Source: Blastocladiella emersonii ATCC 22665 (lineage: Eukaryota > Blastocladiomycota > Blastocladiomycetes > Blastocladiales > Blastocladiaceae). Taken from it: a DNA stretch of 64,000 nucleotides. The position numbers and the translations under genes were made by a program. The stretch is from positions 1 to 64,000 of the forward strand of contig JANHCV010000011.1 of the NCBI GenBank assembly GCA_025594325.1. The letters run 5' to 3'. Every line of letters begins with the position of its first letter. The stretch's first letter is position 1. This document shows positions 22,564-34,903 of this stretch, piece after piece. Below the pieces are notes generated by a model. It did not search any database, was not told the DNA's origin, and saw nothing but the letters and a program-made list of their open reading frames with translations.

Positions 22564-24007
22564 ATGGAGATTCCCGAGGCCCCCGATAACGCGCGCGTCG
22601 ACGAGAACGTGTCCTTTGCGCAGCTCGTACGTCCATCGCGGACTGGACCCACAACTCTACCCTCGCCCTTCGCTGACCCGAGCGACCCTCCCAACATAGG
22701 GTCTGTCCCCCGAGCTCTGCGATGCGTGTGAGCGCCTCGGCTTCAAGCACCCGACCGAGATCCAGAGCAAGGCGATCCCACCCGCGCTCGAGGGCCAGGA
22801 CATCATCGGTCTCGCGCAGACGGGTTCGGGCAAGACGGCCGCCTTCTCCCTGCCCATCCTGCAGGCCCTGTGGGACGCGCCACAGCCCTTCTTCGCCTGC
22901 ATCATGGCGCCGACGCGAGAGCTCGTGTTCCAGATCAGCGAGCAGATCGAGGCGCTCGGCGCCGGCATCGGCGTGCGCACCGCCGTCATCATCGGTGGTG
23001 TCGACCTCATGTCGCAGGCCATTGCCCTGTCCAAGAAGCCGCACATCATCGTGTGCACGCCCGGCCGTCTGCAGGACCACCTTGAGAACACCAAGGGGTT
23101 CAACCTGCGCAACCTCAAGTACCTGGTCATGGACGAGGCCGACCGCCTGCTCGACATGGATTTCGGGCCCAAGATCGAGCAGATCCTGTCGGTGCTCCCG
23201 ACCGAGCGCAACACCTTCCTCTTCTCGGCCACCATGACCGACAAGGTCGCCAAGCTGCAGCGCGCGTCGATCCGCGGCAGCCCCGTCAAGGTGCAGATTG
23301 CGACCAAGTACTCGACGGTCCAGACGCTGCTGCAGTACTACCAGTTCTTCCCGCTCAAGTACAAGGAGACGTACCTGGCCTACATCCTCAACGAGCTCGC
23401 CGGCCACTCGACCATCATCTTCACCACCACGGTCGCCGCCACCAACAAGGTCGCCCTCATGCTGCGCAACCTCGGGTTCCCCGCCGTCCCGATCCACGGC
23501 CAGATGACCCAGGCCAAGCGCCTCGGCGCCCTCAACAAGTTCAAGGCCGGCGAGCGCACCATCCTCGTCGCCACCGACGTGGTTGCCCGCGGTCTCGATA
23601 TCCCGTCCGTCGACCTCGTCGTCAACTACGACCTGCCCACCAACTCCAAGGTGTACGTGCATCGCGTCGGCCGTACCGCGCGTGCCGGCCGTGCCGGCAA
23701 GGCCATCACGTTCGTGACGCAGTACGACGTGGAGCTGTACCAGAAGATCGAGGCGCTGATCGGCAAGAAGCTCGAGGCGTTCCCCATCGACAAGGAGGCG
23801 GTGCTGCTCCTCACGGAGCGCGTCGACGAGGCGTGCCGCCTCGCGGCACAGCAGATGCGCGAGGAGGCCAAGGCCGCGCAGCAGGGCGCCAAGCACGGCA
23901 AGAAGCGCAAGCAGGACGCCGACGACACCGAGGAGGCCTCGGAGCGGATCCGCGGCACCAAGGACAAGTACAGCCACCTCCGCCACAAGAAGAAGCAGAA
24001 GAACTGA
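22564..24007 (+). CDS. RRP3: DEAD-box RNA helicase DDX47/Rrp3
   Basis: Nucleolar ATP-dependent helicase for 18S pre-rRNA processing. Exon 1 is 22564-22626, intron 22627-22699 (GTACGT donor, CTGAC branch, ATAG acceptor), exon 2 22700-24007; 456 residues. Motifs in order: Q motif [31 protein letters not shown] (Val where Ala is usual), [50 protein letters not shown] and [13 protein letters not shown]. The [16 protein letters not shown] and [15 protein letters not shown] stretches point to DDX47/Rrp3 rather than Dbp8. The Lys-rich tail (HKKKQKN) suits nucleolar targeting. It converges with TMA16 over 130 bp. Confidence 0.94.
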
Positions 24008-24137
24008 AGCCATACATGTACCATACGATTAATTTATCCCAAGTAGTGTTCACCCATTCACTTGGTCTTTCGCTCGCTTGTGCATCACGAAAGGACTGCT
24101 ACGGCTAGGTTATATAATGAGAAATGTACAAGGGTCT

Positions 24138-24899
24138 CTAGTCATCGAGCGTCATGCCGGTCGCCTCGGCCATCTTGCGCTTGAAGAGCTCCTCGGGCGT
24201 CAGGTCCTTGTTCGCCTTCTGCGCGGGAGCGGCGGCATTGGCACCCTCGGTCGAGGCCGCAGCCGAGCCCTTCTTTGGTGGGCGGACGAGAATCGTCTTG
24301 ATCAGGTCCAGCTGGTTGGTGTCGCCGCCCCACTCGCGGAGCACCTTGACAACCTTGGTCGACTGCAGGTTCGGGATCGCTACAAGCGCGAACGCGTGGT
24401 GAGGTCAGCCGGGGGTATCCAAGCGCAAAAGTGACCCAGGCGGAACGTACTGATGCCGTGCACCTCGTACTCGCTGCGCTCCTGCGCGACCATGGCCTCG
24501 ATGAGGTCCTCGCGCGGCGACTTCTTGCCGTGGACGGCGGCGTTGCGCTCCTTGACGAGGGTGGCGAGCTCCTCGTCGTGGCGCCCGAGCCACTTGTTGA
24601 TGACCTCGTACACCTGCTCCTGCGACAGCGACGTGACGCCCTCGGGCAGGCACGACTTGAGGAACATGTACTGGTCAACGATCAGGTTCACCTTGAACGC
24701 GCCGCGCGCGTCCTTGGTCTTGGCCAGGCGGTCCTCGCGGTGCATCGCGCGGCGCGCCTGCTTGGCCTTGCGCGAGTACGGGTGCACGTTCTCGACCTTC
24801 CCGAGCTTCTTGAGCGACTTGACCTTGTTGTTGGGCTAGACAACCGCGGGAGGGTTGGCGGCGGCATTCATTGCAGTTACATGGGGTGTGCGTTACCAT
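24138..24899 (-). CDS. TMA16: Translation-machinery-associated protein 16 (Tma16)
   Basis: Associates with late pre-60S particles. Three exons: 24899-24897 (the ATG alone), 24835-24451 and 24379-24138; introns 24896-24836 (GTAACG donor, CTAG acceptor) and 24450-24380. The product is 209 residues. Diagnostic segments are VHPYSRKAKQARRAMHRED, VDQYMFLKSCLPEG, SQEQVYEVINKWLGRHDEEL and HGITIPNLQSTKVV with VLREWGGD. The start was chosen because the frame before PNNKVKSLKKLGKVENVHPY is closed by an in-frame TAG that is itself the splice acceptor, and an ATG followed by a GT donor lies 61 nt upstream. Family proteins begin MP..., as here after splicing. Confidence 0.88.
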
Positions 24900-25123
24900 T
24901 GCGATGTCTCACGTCGTCGTGCTGATCGGTTCACTCGCCAATCACGTCGGTCAGGCCGGTCGGCTGCGCCGCGCGCTGCTCGCGTCGTGGCGCCTCTGTG
25001 TTCGCAGTCAGTCGGTTTCACCTGACACGTCGCGGGGAGGGACAGATGTGGCGCAATGCACTGCGTTTGTATTCCACCAGTGACAACTCGACACGAGTTG
25101 CAAAATCGACTCTCTCATCTTAC

Positions 25124-26651
25124 TTACAGCGATGCCTTGAGGTGGGCCGGCAGCGTCGGCTTGGCGCGGACCGTGGCAACCTGGTGGTCCGAGATGGGGC
25201 GGGCCTCGACGGCGGGGTTGTACCCGAACCGCACGCGCGGGTCCTCCCACTTGGCGTTGCCCTGGGCGGCAGGCTTGGGCTTGCCGAGGTCGGGGGTGCG
25301 GCGGTACACGGCGACGACGGCGGCGCCGCCGAGGCCGAGGTTGTGCTGCAGCGCGACGTCGAGCTGGCCGGGGACCTGGCGGTCGCCACACCACCCGCGC
25401 AGCTGCCACGTCAGCTCGGCGCACTGCGCGAGGCCCGTGGCGCCGAGAGGGTGGCCCTTGGAGATGAGCCCGCCCGACGGGTTCACGGTCACGTCCTGGC
25501 CGGCGCCCGCGGTGCCGATGACGCCGTGCGGCTGCTGCGTCAGCGACGCGACAAAGTCGAGGCTGTTGGGCGTCAGGCCGAGCGCGTCGTACGTGATGAG
25601 CTCGTTGGCCGAGAAGCAGTCGTGCAGCTCGACCACGCGCACGGCCGAGATTGGGACCTGCGCCTGCGCCAGCGCTTTGCGCGTCGCGGTGCGCGTCATC
25701 TCGGACCCGGCAATGGCCGTGAACTTGACGGCGCGCTCGTCGATGGACCCCTCGCCGCCGAGACCGTCGGAGCCGGTGAAAAAGGTGCTGAACGACGCGT
25801 CCGTGTCAGTCGCCATGGCCATGCCGGCCACCTCGACGGCCTGCGCCTCGAGGTTGTGGCGGCGGACAAAGTCCTCGGAGGCCAGGATGGCGCTACACGC
25901 AGCATCGAGCAGACGGGTCAGCGTGGGATTCGGACGGCGAATAAGAGTCGCAAGGCGCGTACCAGGCGCTCCCATCCGAGGTCGGGCAGCACTGGAGCAT
26001 GGTGAGCGGGCCGAACACCTTGCGCGACTTCTCGATCTGCTCGAGCGTGTACTCATCGCGGAACTGCGAGTAGGGGTTCTTGGTCGAGTGCAGGTGGTTC
26101 TTCCACGCGATCTTGGACATGAGCTTGCGCTGGGCGGCCTCGTCCGTGACGCCGCGCTCCTCGCAGTACTCGATGCCGGCGAGGCCAAAGATGGTCGGGG
26201 CCATGGGCTTGCGCGGGTCGAGCTCGTGCTTGGCGCCGATGACCGAGAGGTGCGGGGCGAGCGGCGGGGCGCGGTCGGTCCAGACGGACGCCAGCGAGCC
26301 GGGCGCCATCTTCTCGAAGCCGAGGGCGAGTGCGCACTCGGCCTGGCCGGCCGCGACGGCGTTGCGGGCCAGGTACAGCGCCGAGCTACCCGTGCTGCAG
26401 TTGTTGTTCACATTGACGACGGGGATCGAGGTCCGGCCGAGCTCGTAGAGCGCGCGCTGCCCGGCCGTGGAATCGCCGTAGCAGTAGCCGACGTAGGCCT
26501 GCTCGACGGCGTCGTAGGTGATGTTGGCGTCGAGCAGCGCCTTGGCCAGCGCCTCCCGCGCGAGGACCGGGTAGTCAGGGCCGTCGGCGCGGCCCGGCTT
26601 GATGAACTTGGTCATGCCGACGCCGATGACGTAGACTTTGGTCGGTGCCAT
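25124..26651 (-). CDS. Peroxisomal-type SCP-x thiolase (3-ketoacyl-CoA thiolase), no SCP2 domain
   Basis: Exon 1 26651-25963 and exon 2 25892-25124 (intron 25962-25893, GTACGC donor, GTAG acceptor) encode 485 residues. KVYVIGVGMTKFIKPGR begins the thiolase fold. The nucleophile Cys is in NVNNNCSTGSSALYLARNAV and the acid/base region is ELHDCFSANELITYDALG. GGLISKGHPLGATGLAQC holds the HPLGA motif. The junction rebuilds the SDGSACAILASEDFV strand. These features match SCP-x, which thiolyses branched or sterol side-chain 3-oxoacyl-CoAs, but the protein ends after the thiolase domain. The C-terminus is KASL, not a canonical PTS1. The stop TAA overlaps GTAAGT, a textbook splice donor that no other intron here uses. 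Confidence 0.9.
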
Positions 26652-26866
26652 GGTGTCCGATGCTACGTGGGAGTGCGTGTGGGCGGGGGAGAGGGAGCGG
26701 GAGCGCGAGGGGCGGCGCGCGCTTTATACGCTGCCGGGGGAACGCGTCACGCGGTGCAGGGCGCACGCGTTCATGACCCGGATCCGCCGACTCGGACACC
26801 GCGTGAAATCAGAGAGGGAGACTACGGAAGCTATGTATGTATATGATATCCCGCGGGGTCGGGCGT

Positions 26867-27917
26867 CTAGCCGAGGGCGCGCATGAGCTCGACGGCGCGC
26901 AGGGCCTTCCACTTGGCCACGGCCTTGCGGTTGGCCTTGCGGTTCTTCTTCTTCTCGGCCTTGGCTGCCGCGCGGGCTGCCGCCTTGACCGGGTCCGCCG
27001 TGGACGCGGGGGCAGGCGCAGCCGACTTGGCCGCCGCCGCCTTCTTGGGCGCGACCTCCTCGGCGTCGCTGTCGCTCGAGTCGGAATCCGAGTCAGACGA
27101 CGAGGAAGACGGGCTGGAGGAGGAAGAGTCCGAGTCGGACGAGGAGCTCGAGTCGCTGCTGCTACTGCTGCTCGAGCTGCTGCTCCCGCTGTCGCTGCTG
27201 TCGGCAGTGGCCTCGCTGATCTTCTTGGCCTCCTGGTAGATGCGGTCGCGGGCGGCGCCCTTGAGGCCCTCGAGGTACTCGACGAGCAGCGCAAACGAGT
27301 CGTCCGAGATCTACACGCGTCGAGAAACCCGTCAGCCTGGTACGGATCGAGTCGAGGGAGAGGGAGGGGATGCGGACCTTGCCAGGCGTGTAAATGTACT
27401 TGAGCAGCCACGACTGGGTGTTCTTGTTGAACTTCCAGCCGGCGCCGCGGGCCGACTTCCACAGCGTCAGGTACTCGATGGCGGTCGACTTTTCCGCGTC
27501 TGTGCAAGCGACGCGCGTAGGATCAGCACGCGTCTTCGCGGCCAATCAAGAGGCAGCGTGGCGTACCAGGCTTGGCGGCCTTGTCAGCAGCCGCGGCGGC
27601 AGCGAGCTTGCGTGCCTTCTTGGAGCGCTTCTTGCGTGACTTCTTCGTGTTGCGCGGGTTGGTCGCGGGCTGCTCAATGGCCTCGGCGGCCGTCTCGACC
27701 AGCGTCTCGTCGGGGATGGAGGTCGGGACGGCGGCACCGGCACGAGCAGCGTTCTTCTGCGACTTGGCCATGCGGTCCTTGACCGAGGCTAGCTTCTCCT
27801 CGGCTAGACGACGCAGAACACGGCGGATCAGGGCCCGTGGTCCGAGCAAGTCGGTCGGTGGGCGGCGGGATGCGCACCGCGCTTGGCCAGGTTGATGCGT
27901 TTTCCATTAGGCTTCAT
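26867..27917 (-). CDS. WKF-domain protein (C7orf50-like)
   Basis: Four exons: 27917-27878, 27803-27567, 27499-27378 and 27310-26867; introns of 74, 67 and 67 nt. The product is 280 residues. The WKF domain spans the exon 3/4 junction: AIEYLTLWKSARGAGWKFNK, NTQSWLLKYIYTPGK, then ISDDSFALLVEYLEGLKGAA. This matches the pattern of a WKF tryptophan cluster followed by LLEYLEGL. The rest is low complexity: a Lys/Arg-rich block (KKSRKKRSKKARK) before the domain, a long Ser/Asp tract after it, and a basic KKKNRKANRK end, as in nucleolar proteins. A ribosome-biogenesis role is inferred. It is divergent from NCS6 over 230 bp. Confidence 0.82.
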
Positions 27918-28147
27918 GTTGCTGCGTGTGGAAGGGTCCGTGTAGCGTTCCTGGTCGCTAGAACGAGGAGCGGGGGCGGCGGAGAGGCCGAGGGGGAGCG
28001 GCGACGCGCGTGGCGAGTGCGCGCCAGTCACGCGGCCCGTTGCAGCCGCTCCAGCAAGGCCAAGCGCGCGGCCCTCCCTCGCTCTCTCGCAGCAACACCC
28101 CACTTGTATGAAGTACTGCTGAGAGACGAATCAAACACCACGAAACC

Positions 28148-29409
28148 ATGCCGCAGTGCCAGCGGTGTACCACGGCGCGCGCGGCGCTCAGGCGGCCCAA
28201 GACGGGCGAGCACATCTGCAAGGAGTGCTTCTACCTCGCCTTCGAGACGGAGATCCACGAGACGATTGTGGGCAACGCGCTGTTCCGCGCCGGCGAGCGG
28301 GTGGCGATCGGGGCGAGCGGCGGCAAGGACTCGACGGTGCTGGCACACGTGCTCAAGACGCTCAACGACCGGCACGGGTACGGGCTCGACCTGGTGCTGC
28401 TGTCCGTGGACGAGGGCATCACCGGGTACCGCGACGACTCGCTGGCGACGGTCAAGCGCAACAAGGAGCAGTACGGGCTGCCGCTGCTGGTGGTGAGCTA
28501 CGCGGAGCTGTACGGGTGGTCCATGGACGAGATCGTGGCGCAGGTCGGGCTCAAGAACAACTGCACCTTCTGCGGCGTGTTCCGGCGGCAGGCCTTGGAC
28601 CGCGGGGCGGTGGTGCTGGGCGTCGACCACATTGTGACGGGCCACAACGCGGACGACATTGCCGAGACGGTGCTGATGAACGTGCTGCGGGGCGACTTCG
28701 CGCGGCTGCAGCGGTGCACGGCGATCCTGAACCAGAGCGGCGACGAGGCCATCAAGCGCAGCAAGCCGTTCAAGTACACGTACGAGAAGGAGATAGTCAT
28801 GTACGCCTACTTCAAGAAGCTCGACTACTTTTCGACCGAGTGCACGTACGCGACGCAGGCGTACCGCGGGTACGCGCGCACGTACCTCAAGGACCTCGAG
28901 GCGCTGCGGCCGTCGGCGATCCTCGACATTATCTCGTCGGGCGAGGCGTTTGCGGCGCCGGTCGAGGAGGCGGCGGCGCCAAGGGGTGTGAGCGGCGGCG
29001 GCGGCGGCGAGGGCAAGCGCAAGCAGGGCAAGGCGGCACGGGCGCCGCAGAACGATGCGGGCGAGTGCGAGCGGTGCGGGTACATGTCGTCGCAGCGGGT
29101 GTGCAAGGCGTGCGTGCTGCTCGAGGGGCTCAACCGCGGGCTGCCGCAGCTCGGGATCGGCAAGACGGACGCGCTGGTACGTGCCCACGTCGTGTGCTAG
29201 GTGGTCGACCCGCGGACTGACTCGTGTGTGGACGCGGATGCGTGTAGCGGCGCAAGCACCACCTGGCCGAGGACGCGGGCGCACTCGGGCGGCGGATCCA
29301 GCACATGGACGCGGTGCGGTCCGAGGCGGCGGCGGTGGCAGCCTCGGCGCCGACGCTGGACGCGGCCGTGGACCGGCTGCACCTGCGCGGCGCGCTCAGC
29401 GAGCAGTAG
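28148..29409 (+). CDS. NCS6: Cytoplasmic tRNA 2-thiolation protein 1
   Basis: With Ncs2/Ctu2, thiolates wobble uridine 34 of tRNA-Lys, -Glu and -Gln in the Urm1 pathway. Exon 1 28148-29176 and exon 2 29248-29409 (intron 29177-29247, GTACGT donor, GTAG acceptor) give 396 residues. It has an N-terminal zinc pair (CQRC, CKEC), the PP-loop ATP site [15 protein letters not shown], the [14 protein letters not shown] cysteines and [47 protein letters not shown] and a C-terminal zinc site ([19 protein letters not shown], then [14 protein letters not shown]) follow. A Gly/Lys-rich linker precedes the last zinc site. A tRNA-Gln gene, one of its substrate families, lies at the far end of the window, though with a CTG anticodon. 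Confidence 0.95.
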
Positions 29410-30605
29410 CCGGCGGCGACGACGATCGCGACCACGGCAGCGGCAGGGCTCGAGGCGGCGGCGCGGCAGGGCGAGATGAGGCGATCGGCGCCCCTCGTCG
29501 CGAGGACGACTCGTTCGCGTCCGCTCGCGCCCCGATCCAGCGGTGCGTGTGGTGGGGGACGGGGTCGGGGCCGCGTCGAGTCGCGTCGCGTCGCGCCGCG
29601 TCGTGCATCCCGGCGAGAACGCTGGCGAGAACAACCCACCAGCGGGAGACGCGGGAGACATATCGCGGCTCTACCCGACAATACATAGTAAAACTATTTC
29701 CCGCCCCCACGGTTTCGGCCGCGAGTGATGAAACGAGGCTTGAGGTGCAGCAGGCAGCGCCGCAGGCTGGAGGGCCGACCCGAGTCCTTGCTCGCGCCCC
29801 GCGCTCCCTCCCGACCGGGCCTGGACTGCATGTAAATAAATCATCCCGCTCGCTGCAACCACGGCGGCGACGACGACGACCACGACGACGGCGATCACCC
29901 GCAACCGGACAGTCACGCGCCGCGACCGAGGCCGGTTCCCACGACGACCGCGCCCCACCAACGGCGGCCCGAGGTCCGCTGGCTCCCATCGACGGCCCGC
30001 CCGGCCACCACCACCACCACCACCACCACCTGCCGCATTGGGCTGCTGGTCGCGGACAGGGCAGCCAACGCTGCAGCCAACGCGCGCTGCCGCCGACGTG
30101 ACCGTGACCGTGACGGCGGCCGGCCCGCCGACAAGCTTCCTCTCCTCCCCCGTCGCCCTCGACTCCGCCCCGCCGTAGAGCCCGCCCGCACCGCGCGTGC
30201 CATGGAGCAGCAGCATTGCATCGTTGCACACGCCCTCTGTTCCGCCCCGCCCCTCGAGTCCACGACTGCGGCTCCGCCGGCAGCTCTGGCCTCACCGACT
30301 TCCTCCCCGGCGGCGACTTGTGTGGGACCCGCGCCCGCCGCGACCGCGCCTCGGACTGCCGCGACTAGTGGCCCCCACCCTCCCCCATCGGGTACGCACG
30401 CCTCGCTCCGGCGCCGCGATCGGCCGCGGCTGGCTCCACCGGCGGCTTGCGCGCGGCCGCTGCGCGCGCGCTCAGCACACGGGCGCGGCCGAGTGACTAA
30501 TCGCAGAGTAATCGCGCGCGGCTGCGTGCGCGGCCCCGCTCCCGCGTAGACGCTGCTCCTCCTCCCCTCCCCATCCCCGCCCTGTCCCGCACCGTCACGC
30601 CCGAG
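29410..30605. other. Intergenic upstream of the PAS kinase
   Basis: About 1.2 kb. A short AT-rich island at 29,680-29,730 probably marks the NCS6 3' end; runs of CAC and CGA triplets occur at 29,860-30,030. ORFs here are low-complexity with no domain. I see no RNA gene. Confidence 0.4.
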
Positions 30606-33600
30606 ATGCACGCCTTTGCCCTCGGCCCGCCGCGCTCGCCCATGCTCCCGACGAGCCTGCGCCACCAGCAACAGCCGCCGCACCCGCACCCGCACCCGCA
30701 CCCGCAGCCCAAACTCAGCCCCGCTCCCGCCGCGCTGTCGCTGTCGCTGCCGCCGTCGCCCGCCCCGCCCGCCCCGCCCGCGCTCGCCCACCCGCTGCCG
30801 CGCACCCCGCGCGACGCCCTCTACGCCGCCAACGACCCGTTCGCCTTCCCGTGGCTCAACGCGCCCGTCTCGCCCTCCCCCGCCTCGTCGGCCGCCTCCA
30901 CCCCGCCGCCGCATGCGCACGCGCCCGACATGGCCGCCGTCCCGCTCGACGCGTCCCGCGCCGCCTCGCCGCTCGCCTCGACCCGCCCGAGCACGACCGA
31001 CCGCCGGCCACGGCCCTCGGCCGCCGGCCTGACCATCGTGACTGCCCCGCCGCCCTCGCGCTCGGGCTCGGGCACGCACGCCGGCTCGCCGCACCGCGGC
31101 ACCGACCCCTTCGCCTACGGGAACCCGAGCGCGCCCAACACCCCCTCCGTCTTCCAGCGCGCCCTCGTCGACCGCCTCGCCTCCTCTACCCCGCCCGACC
31201 TCGTCGCCTCGTCCTCACCAACCGCCTGGCACGCGCCGCCCCTCCCGCCCTCTACCCCACCCGCACCGCCCGCACCGCCCGCACCGCTCAACCCGATGCA
31301 CTACTCGCCGACGCGCTTCACCGGCGCCAGCGGCGGCGGGAACGGCGGCACCGCCCGCGCCATCGTCACCACGGGACTCGACCGCATCGTGCGCATGTCC
31401 GACGACCGCTTTGCCCAGCTCTTCGGCCCCGCCGCGTCCTCTGCGTCCGCCGCGCCCACGCCAGCCCCTCAACCGGCCTCGGCACCCGCTGCGCCGCCTT
31501 CCTCGCTGGCCGCAAGCCCCGCGTCCGAACCTCGCCAGCTGGCTCCCGCCGCCGTCGAGTCGGGCTCCGCATCGCCCGCTCCCTCCTCGCTCATCGGCTC
31601 GGGCCTCGTCACCCCTATCGCCTCACCGCTCGGAGGTCTACTCTCCGTTGGCGGTGGGTCCGTCTCGCCCGCGCCGCGCAAGGTCGTCCGCAAGCGCTTT
31701 GTCGTCTTCAACCCCGCCGCCGACGCGGCCGCGGCCGCCGCCGAGGGCCCCGCTTCGACGGCTCCGACCGCCTCGTCGTCGCCCTCCTCGTCTCCCGCCA
31801 CGACGACCACCTCGCTCTTCGCCAGCCCGCCTCCGCCGGCCACCCTGTCGCTGCCCTCCCCACCCCCTGCGGTACCGCCGCCTCCACCGCCACCACCGGT
31901 GCCTCTCGCTGCGCCCTCGTCCATTGTCGGCATCGACTTCCTCAAGCTGCTCGCCCCGAGCTACCGCGACAAGGTCGCCCTCAAGATCGCCACCCGGCTC
32001 CCGCGCTTCGCCACCTCGGGCGGCCTGTTCAAGGACGTGGTCCTCGTCGCCGGCCGAATCGTACGTCGCCGCTTCCCCACACGCATCTCCCCCAACACCG
32101 AACGCGCATCCTTCGATTCCGCTCCCTCGACCGGCGGTTCATGCGGGTCACTGACATCACGCCGCTTGCCATTCTTACCAGGTCCGCCTGCAATGGGCCG
32201 ACGGCGCGTCCTCGATCCCCGTCAGCCTGTGGGTCAAGGCCAAGGCGCCCGCGTCGCCCTCGGCCGAGCCCGTCCTGCTCTGGGTCCTCGAGGAGATCAA
32301 TGAGATCTCGCTCCACTGTGTCATCGACCCCGACGGCTCCGTCGCGTCCATGGACGGTCCCTGGGCCGACATCTTCCCCAACCGCTTCGCTACGCGCGCC
32401 TCGCCGACCCTCGCGCTCGCCGATGTCGTGCCCGCGCTGCGTGCCGCGACACGGCCGGCCGCGCCGCTCATGGCCCTGATCAACGAGACCCGTTTCTTCT
32501 CGGCCTCTGATGTCGCGCCCGTTGGCGACGACGCAGCCGGCACAGTCGCGCGCGCGTTCCCCGTCCTCGTGCAGGCGTCGCCTGCGAGCTCGGCGCTGAG
32601 CAACCTGCAGCAGGCGCAGCACCGAGACCCGCGCCCGCCCACGCCGCAGTCGCCGACCGCCTCCCCGGTCCCGTCCTCACTACCGGGTGATGATGACGGC
32701 GCTATTGCCGTCACGGTGCTCGTCTTGCCGCATCTCGCCGGCATGTTGACCGTCGACGAGAAGGGCACCATCCTATCGGTGCACCCGGGCCTCGCCAAAC
32801 AGCTGCTCGGCCGACCTGCCCGCACCCTCCTCCACCATTCCCTCGGCACCGTGTTCCCGCAGCTTCCGCCCGTCCTTCAGACCCTCGCCCGCACGCGCTC
32901 CACCTCGCCGCCGCCCACGCCACCCGCACACCACCAGCACCACCACCACGCCACCTCGCCCGATTCTGCTCCCATTACGGCCGATCCCATGGCCGTCGAT
33001 ACCCCACCTGCAGCTGCTCCCGCGACCGCGACCGCGCCCGCCACCTCGATGCGCACTGGCGCCATGGCCGACGGGCCCGTCATTTCGGCCGCGACCATCC
33101 GCCGCCTCGTCGGCGCCCACTCGTGCGCGGGCGGCCCGTCAACCTCGGGCATCTACTGCGTGCACCGTGACGGCGGCCGGATCCCGTGCCACGTCCAGGT
33201 CCGCCCGCTCGCCACTCTCGACGGGCGCCAGGTCTTCTCGCTCTGGATCTCGTTTGACCACTGGGTCCAGCACCGCGTCGCACCGGCGGCTACCTCCTCA
33301 TCGGCCCTCGTTCCCGCGGCGCTCCCGCCCACTCCGCTCGCCGAGTCGGCGCCCGCGGCCGCGTCGTTCTCGGCGCCGACCGCTCAGTCGGCTCCGGCCG
33401 TCAAACCACGCTGGCGCGTGCATGAGCTTCTCGCCGACGGATCCCCGAGCGTCACCACCTCGCCCTCGTCCTGTACCGCGTCGCCCGCCGCGACGAGTGC
33501 CACGGGCGGCCCCAGGAAGCTCAAGTCGCGCGCCGACTACGATCTGCTGCGGCCCGTGGGCAAGGGCGCGTACGGCGAGGTGCACCTCGTGCGCGACCGC

Positions 33601-34422
33601 GCGTCGGGCACCGTGCTCGTCCTCAAGCTGATTGATAAGGACAAGATCGCGCCCGACGCGTGGACCAAGCTCAAGCCGTACGGCGTCGTCCCGCGCGAAA
33701 TTGCTATTCTAGCAGATCTCGCGTCCGCCTCGGCTGCATCCGGCGCGCCGTACCCGCCCTACATCACGCGCATGGTCGGGTTCTGGGAGGGCGCGGCCGA
33801 GTTCGGACTCGAGATGGCCGTGCACGGCGGCGGCAGCAGCGGTACCGATCTGGGATCCGCCAGCGTCGACCTGTTCGAGTACACGGAGCACACGGCGCGC
33901 GGCGTCCTCGACGAGCCCGCCGTCCGCTGCATCTTCCGCCAGGTGTGCCTCGCCGTCGCGCACCTCCACGCCCGCGACATTGTGCACCGCGACATCAAGG
34001 ACGAGAACGTGATCGTCGCCAAGGGCGATAGCCGCACCGCCGGTGAGGACGTCCCGCAGGTGCAGCTCATCGATTTTGGGTCCGCGACGTACGCGCGGTC
34101 CGCGCGCCCTGTGCTCAACTCGTTTGCTGGGACGCTCGACTACTGCCCGCCCGAGATTCTGCTCGGCAAGCCGTACCAGGGCAAACCGCAGGACGTGTGG
34201 GCGCTCGGTGTGCTGCTCTACATTCTCCTGTTCCGCGAGTGCCCGTTCTTCAACGAGAACGAGGTCCTCCGCCGCCCGGTCCAGATCCCCGCCGCGTACC
34301 GCGGTGCCGCGTCGCCCGAGGTCGTACAGCTCCTGCAGCGGATGCTCAACAAGGACGAGGCAGCGCGGCCAACTATGGCGGAGGTCGTCGCTCATCCATG
34401 GGTGCGTCTGGCGACGGGGTGA
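30606..34422 (+). CDS. PAS-domain serine/threonine kinase (PASK/Psk1 family)
   Basis: Nutrient-sensing kinase that in yeast partitions glucose and regulates translation. Exon 1 30606-32060 and exon 2 32182-34422 (intron 32061-32181, GTACGT donor, CTGAC branch, CCAG acceptor) give 1,231 residues. The first ~430 residues are Pro/Ala/Ser-rich. PAS-like segments lie around the intron and at about 670-720 (LTVDEKGTILSVHPGLAKQL). The C-terminal kinase begins YDLLRPVGKGAYGEVHLV (about 938). It has the ATP Lys in VLVLKLIDKDKI, catalytic loop HRDIKDENV (about 1086), DFGSA instead of DFG-L, and the APE-type segment GTLDYCPPEILLG. No activation-loop Thr cluster is needed in this family. The kinase ends at the C-terminus, as in yeast Psk1/Psk2. 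Confidence 0.92.
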
Positions 34423-34903
34423 TAACTTTGCCGGGCTGCGCGTGCCTCGATTGAGCATTCCGATTCCGCCTTTGCTATCATTTAATCAATTTGGTGTGTT
34501 TCTCTTGCTTGACTTGGAGTGTGAGATCTGCCCGCGCGCCAGAAGAATGGGCCATGTCCTGGCCATTCCAGTACAACTCTGACCAAGTTCTCAGCACCAA
34601 AGTAAATAACGCAGAGTTGAATGCTGTTGAGGGAATGCGGAGGGAAAACGTGCTCGAGGCGGCTATCCTGCTCGGTCGTGTTGCGCCACTCACGACACGT
34701 TTCACAACAATCCGTTGCTGACGCGCCGCAGCGAGGAAAGTAAACCTCGGCTGTCTAACGAGTTGTACTCAAGCCGCCAAAGGACACCGCCAGCGGGGTG
34801 CCTCGCTGGCGGATGAGTGATACATTGCAGTAAGTGGGCGGGCGGGGGCAGGGAGCGGGGATCGACTACGACGCGACGAAGCGTCACTCGTCGCCCAAAG
34901 CGT

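Noticed and set aside
24961-25126. An alternative thiolase C-terminus ending in an SKL-type signal through the GTAAGT donor
   Set aside because: I followed the acceptors at the CGCAG, GTCAG and CACAG sites downstream; none gives a PTS1-like end. The donor is reported, the signal is not.
29413-30549. Several ORFs between NCS6 and the PAS kinase
   Set aside because: Pro/Ala/Arg-rich frames on both strands with no conserved motif; expected in GC-rich spacer.
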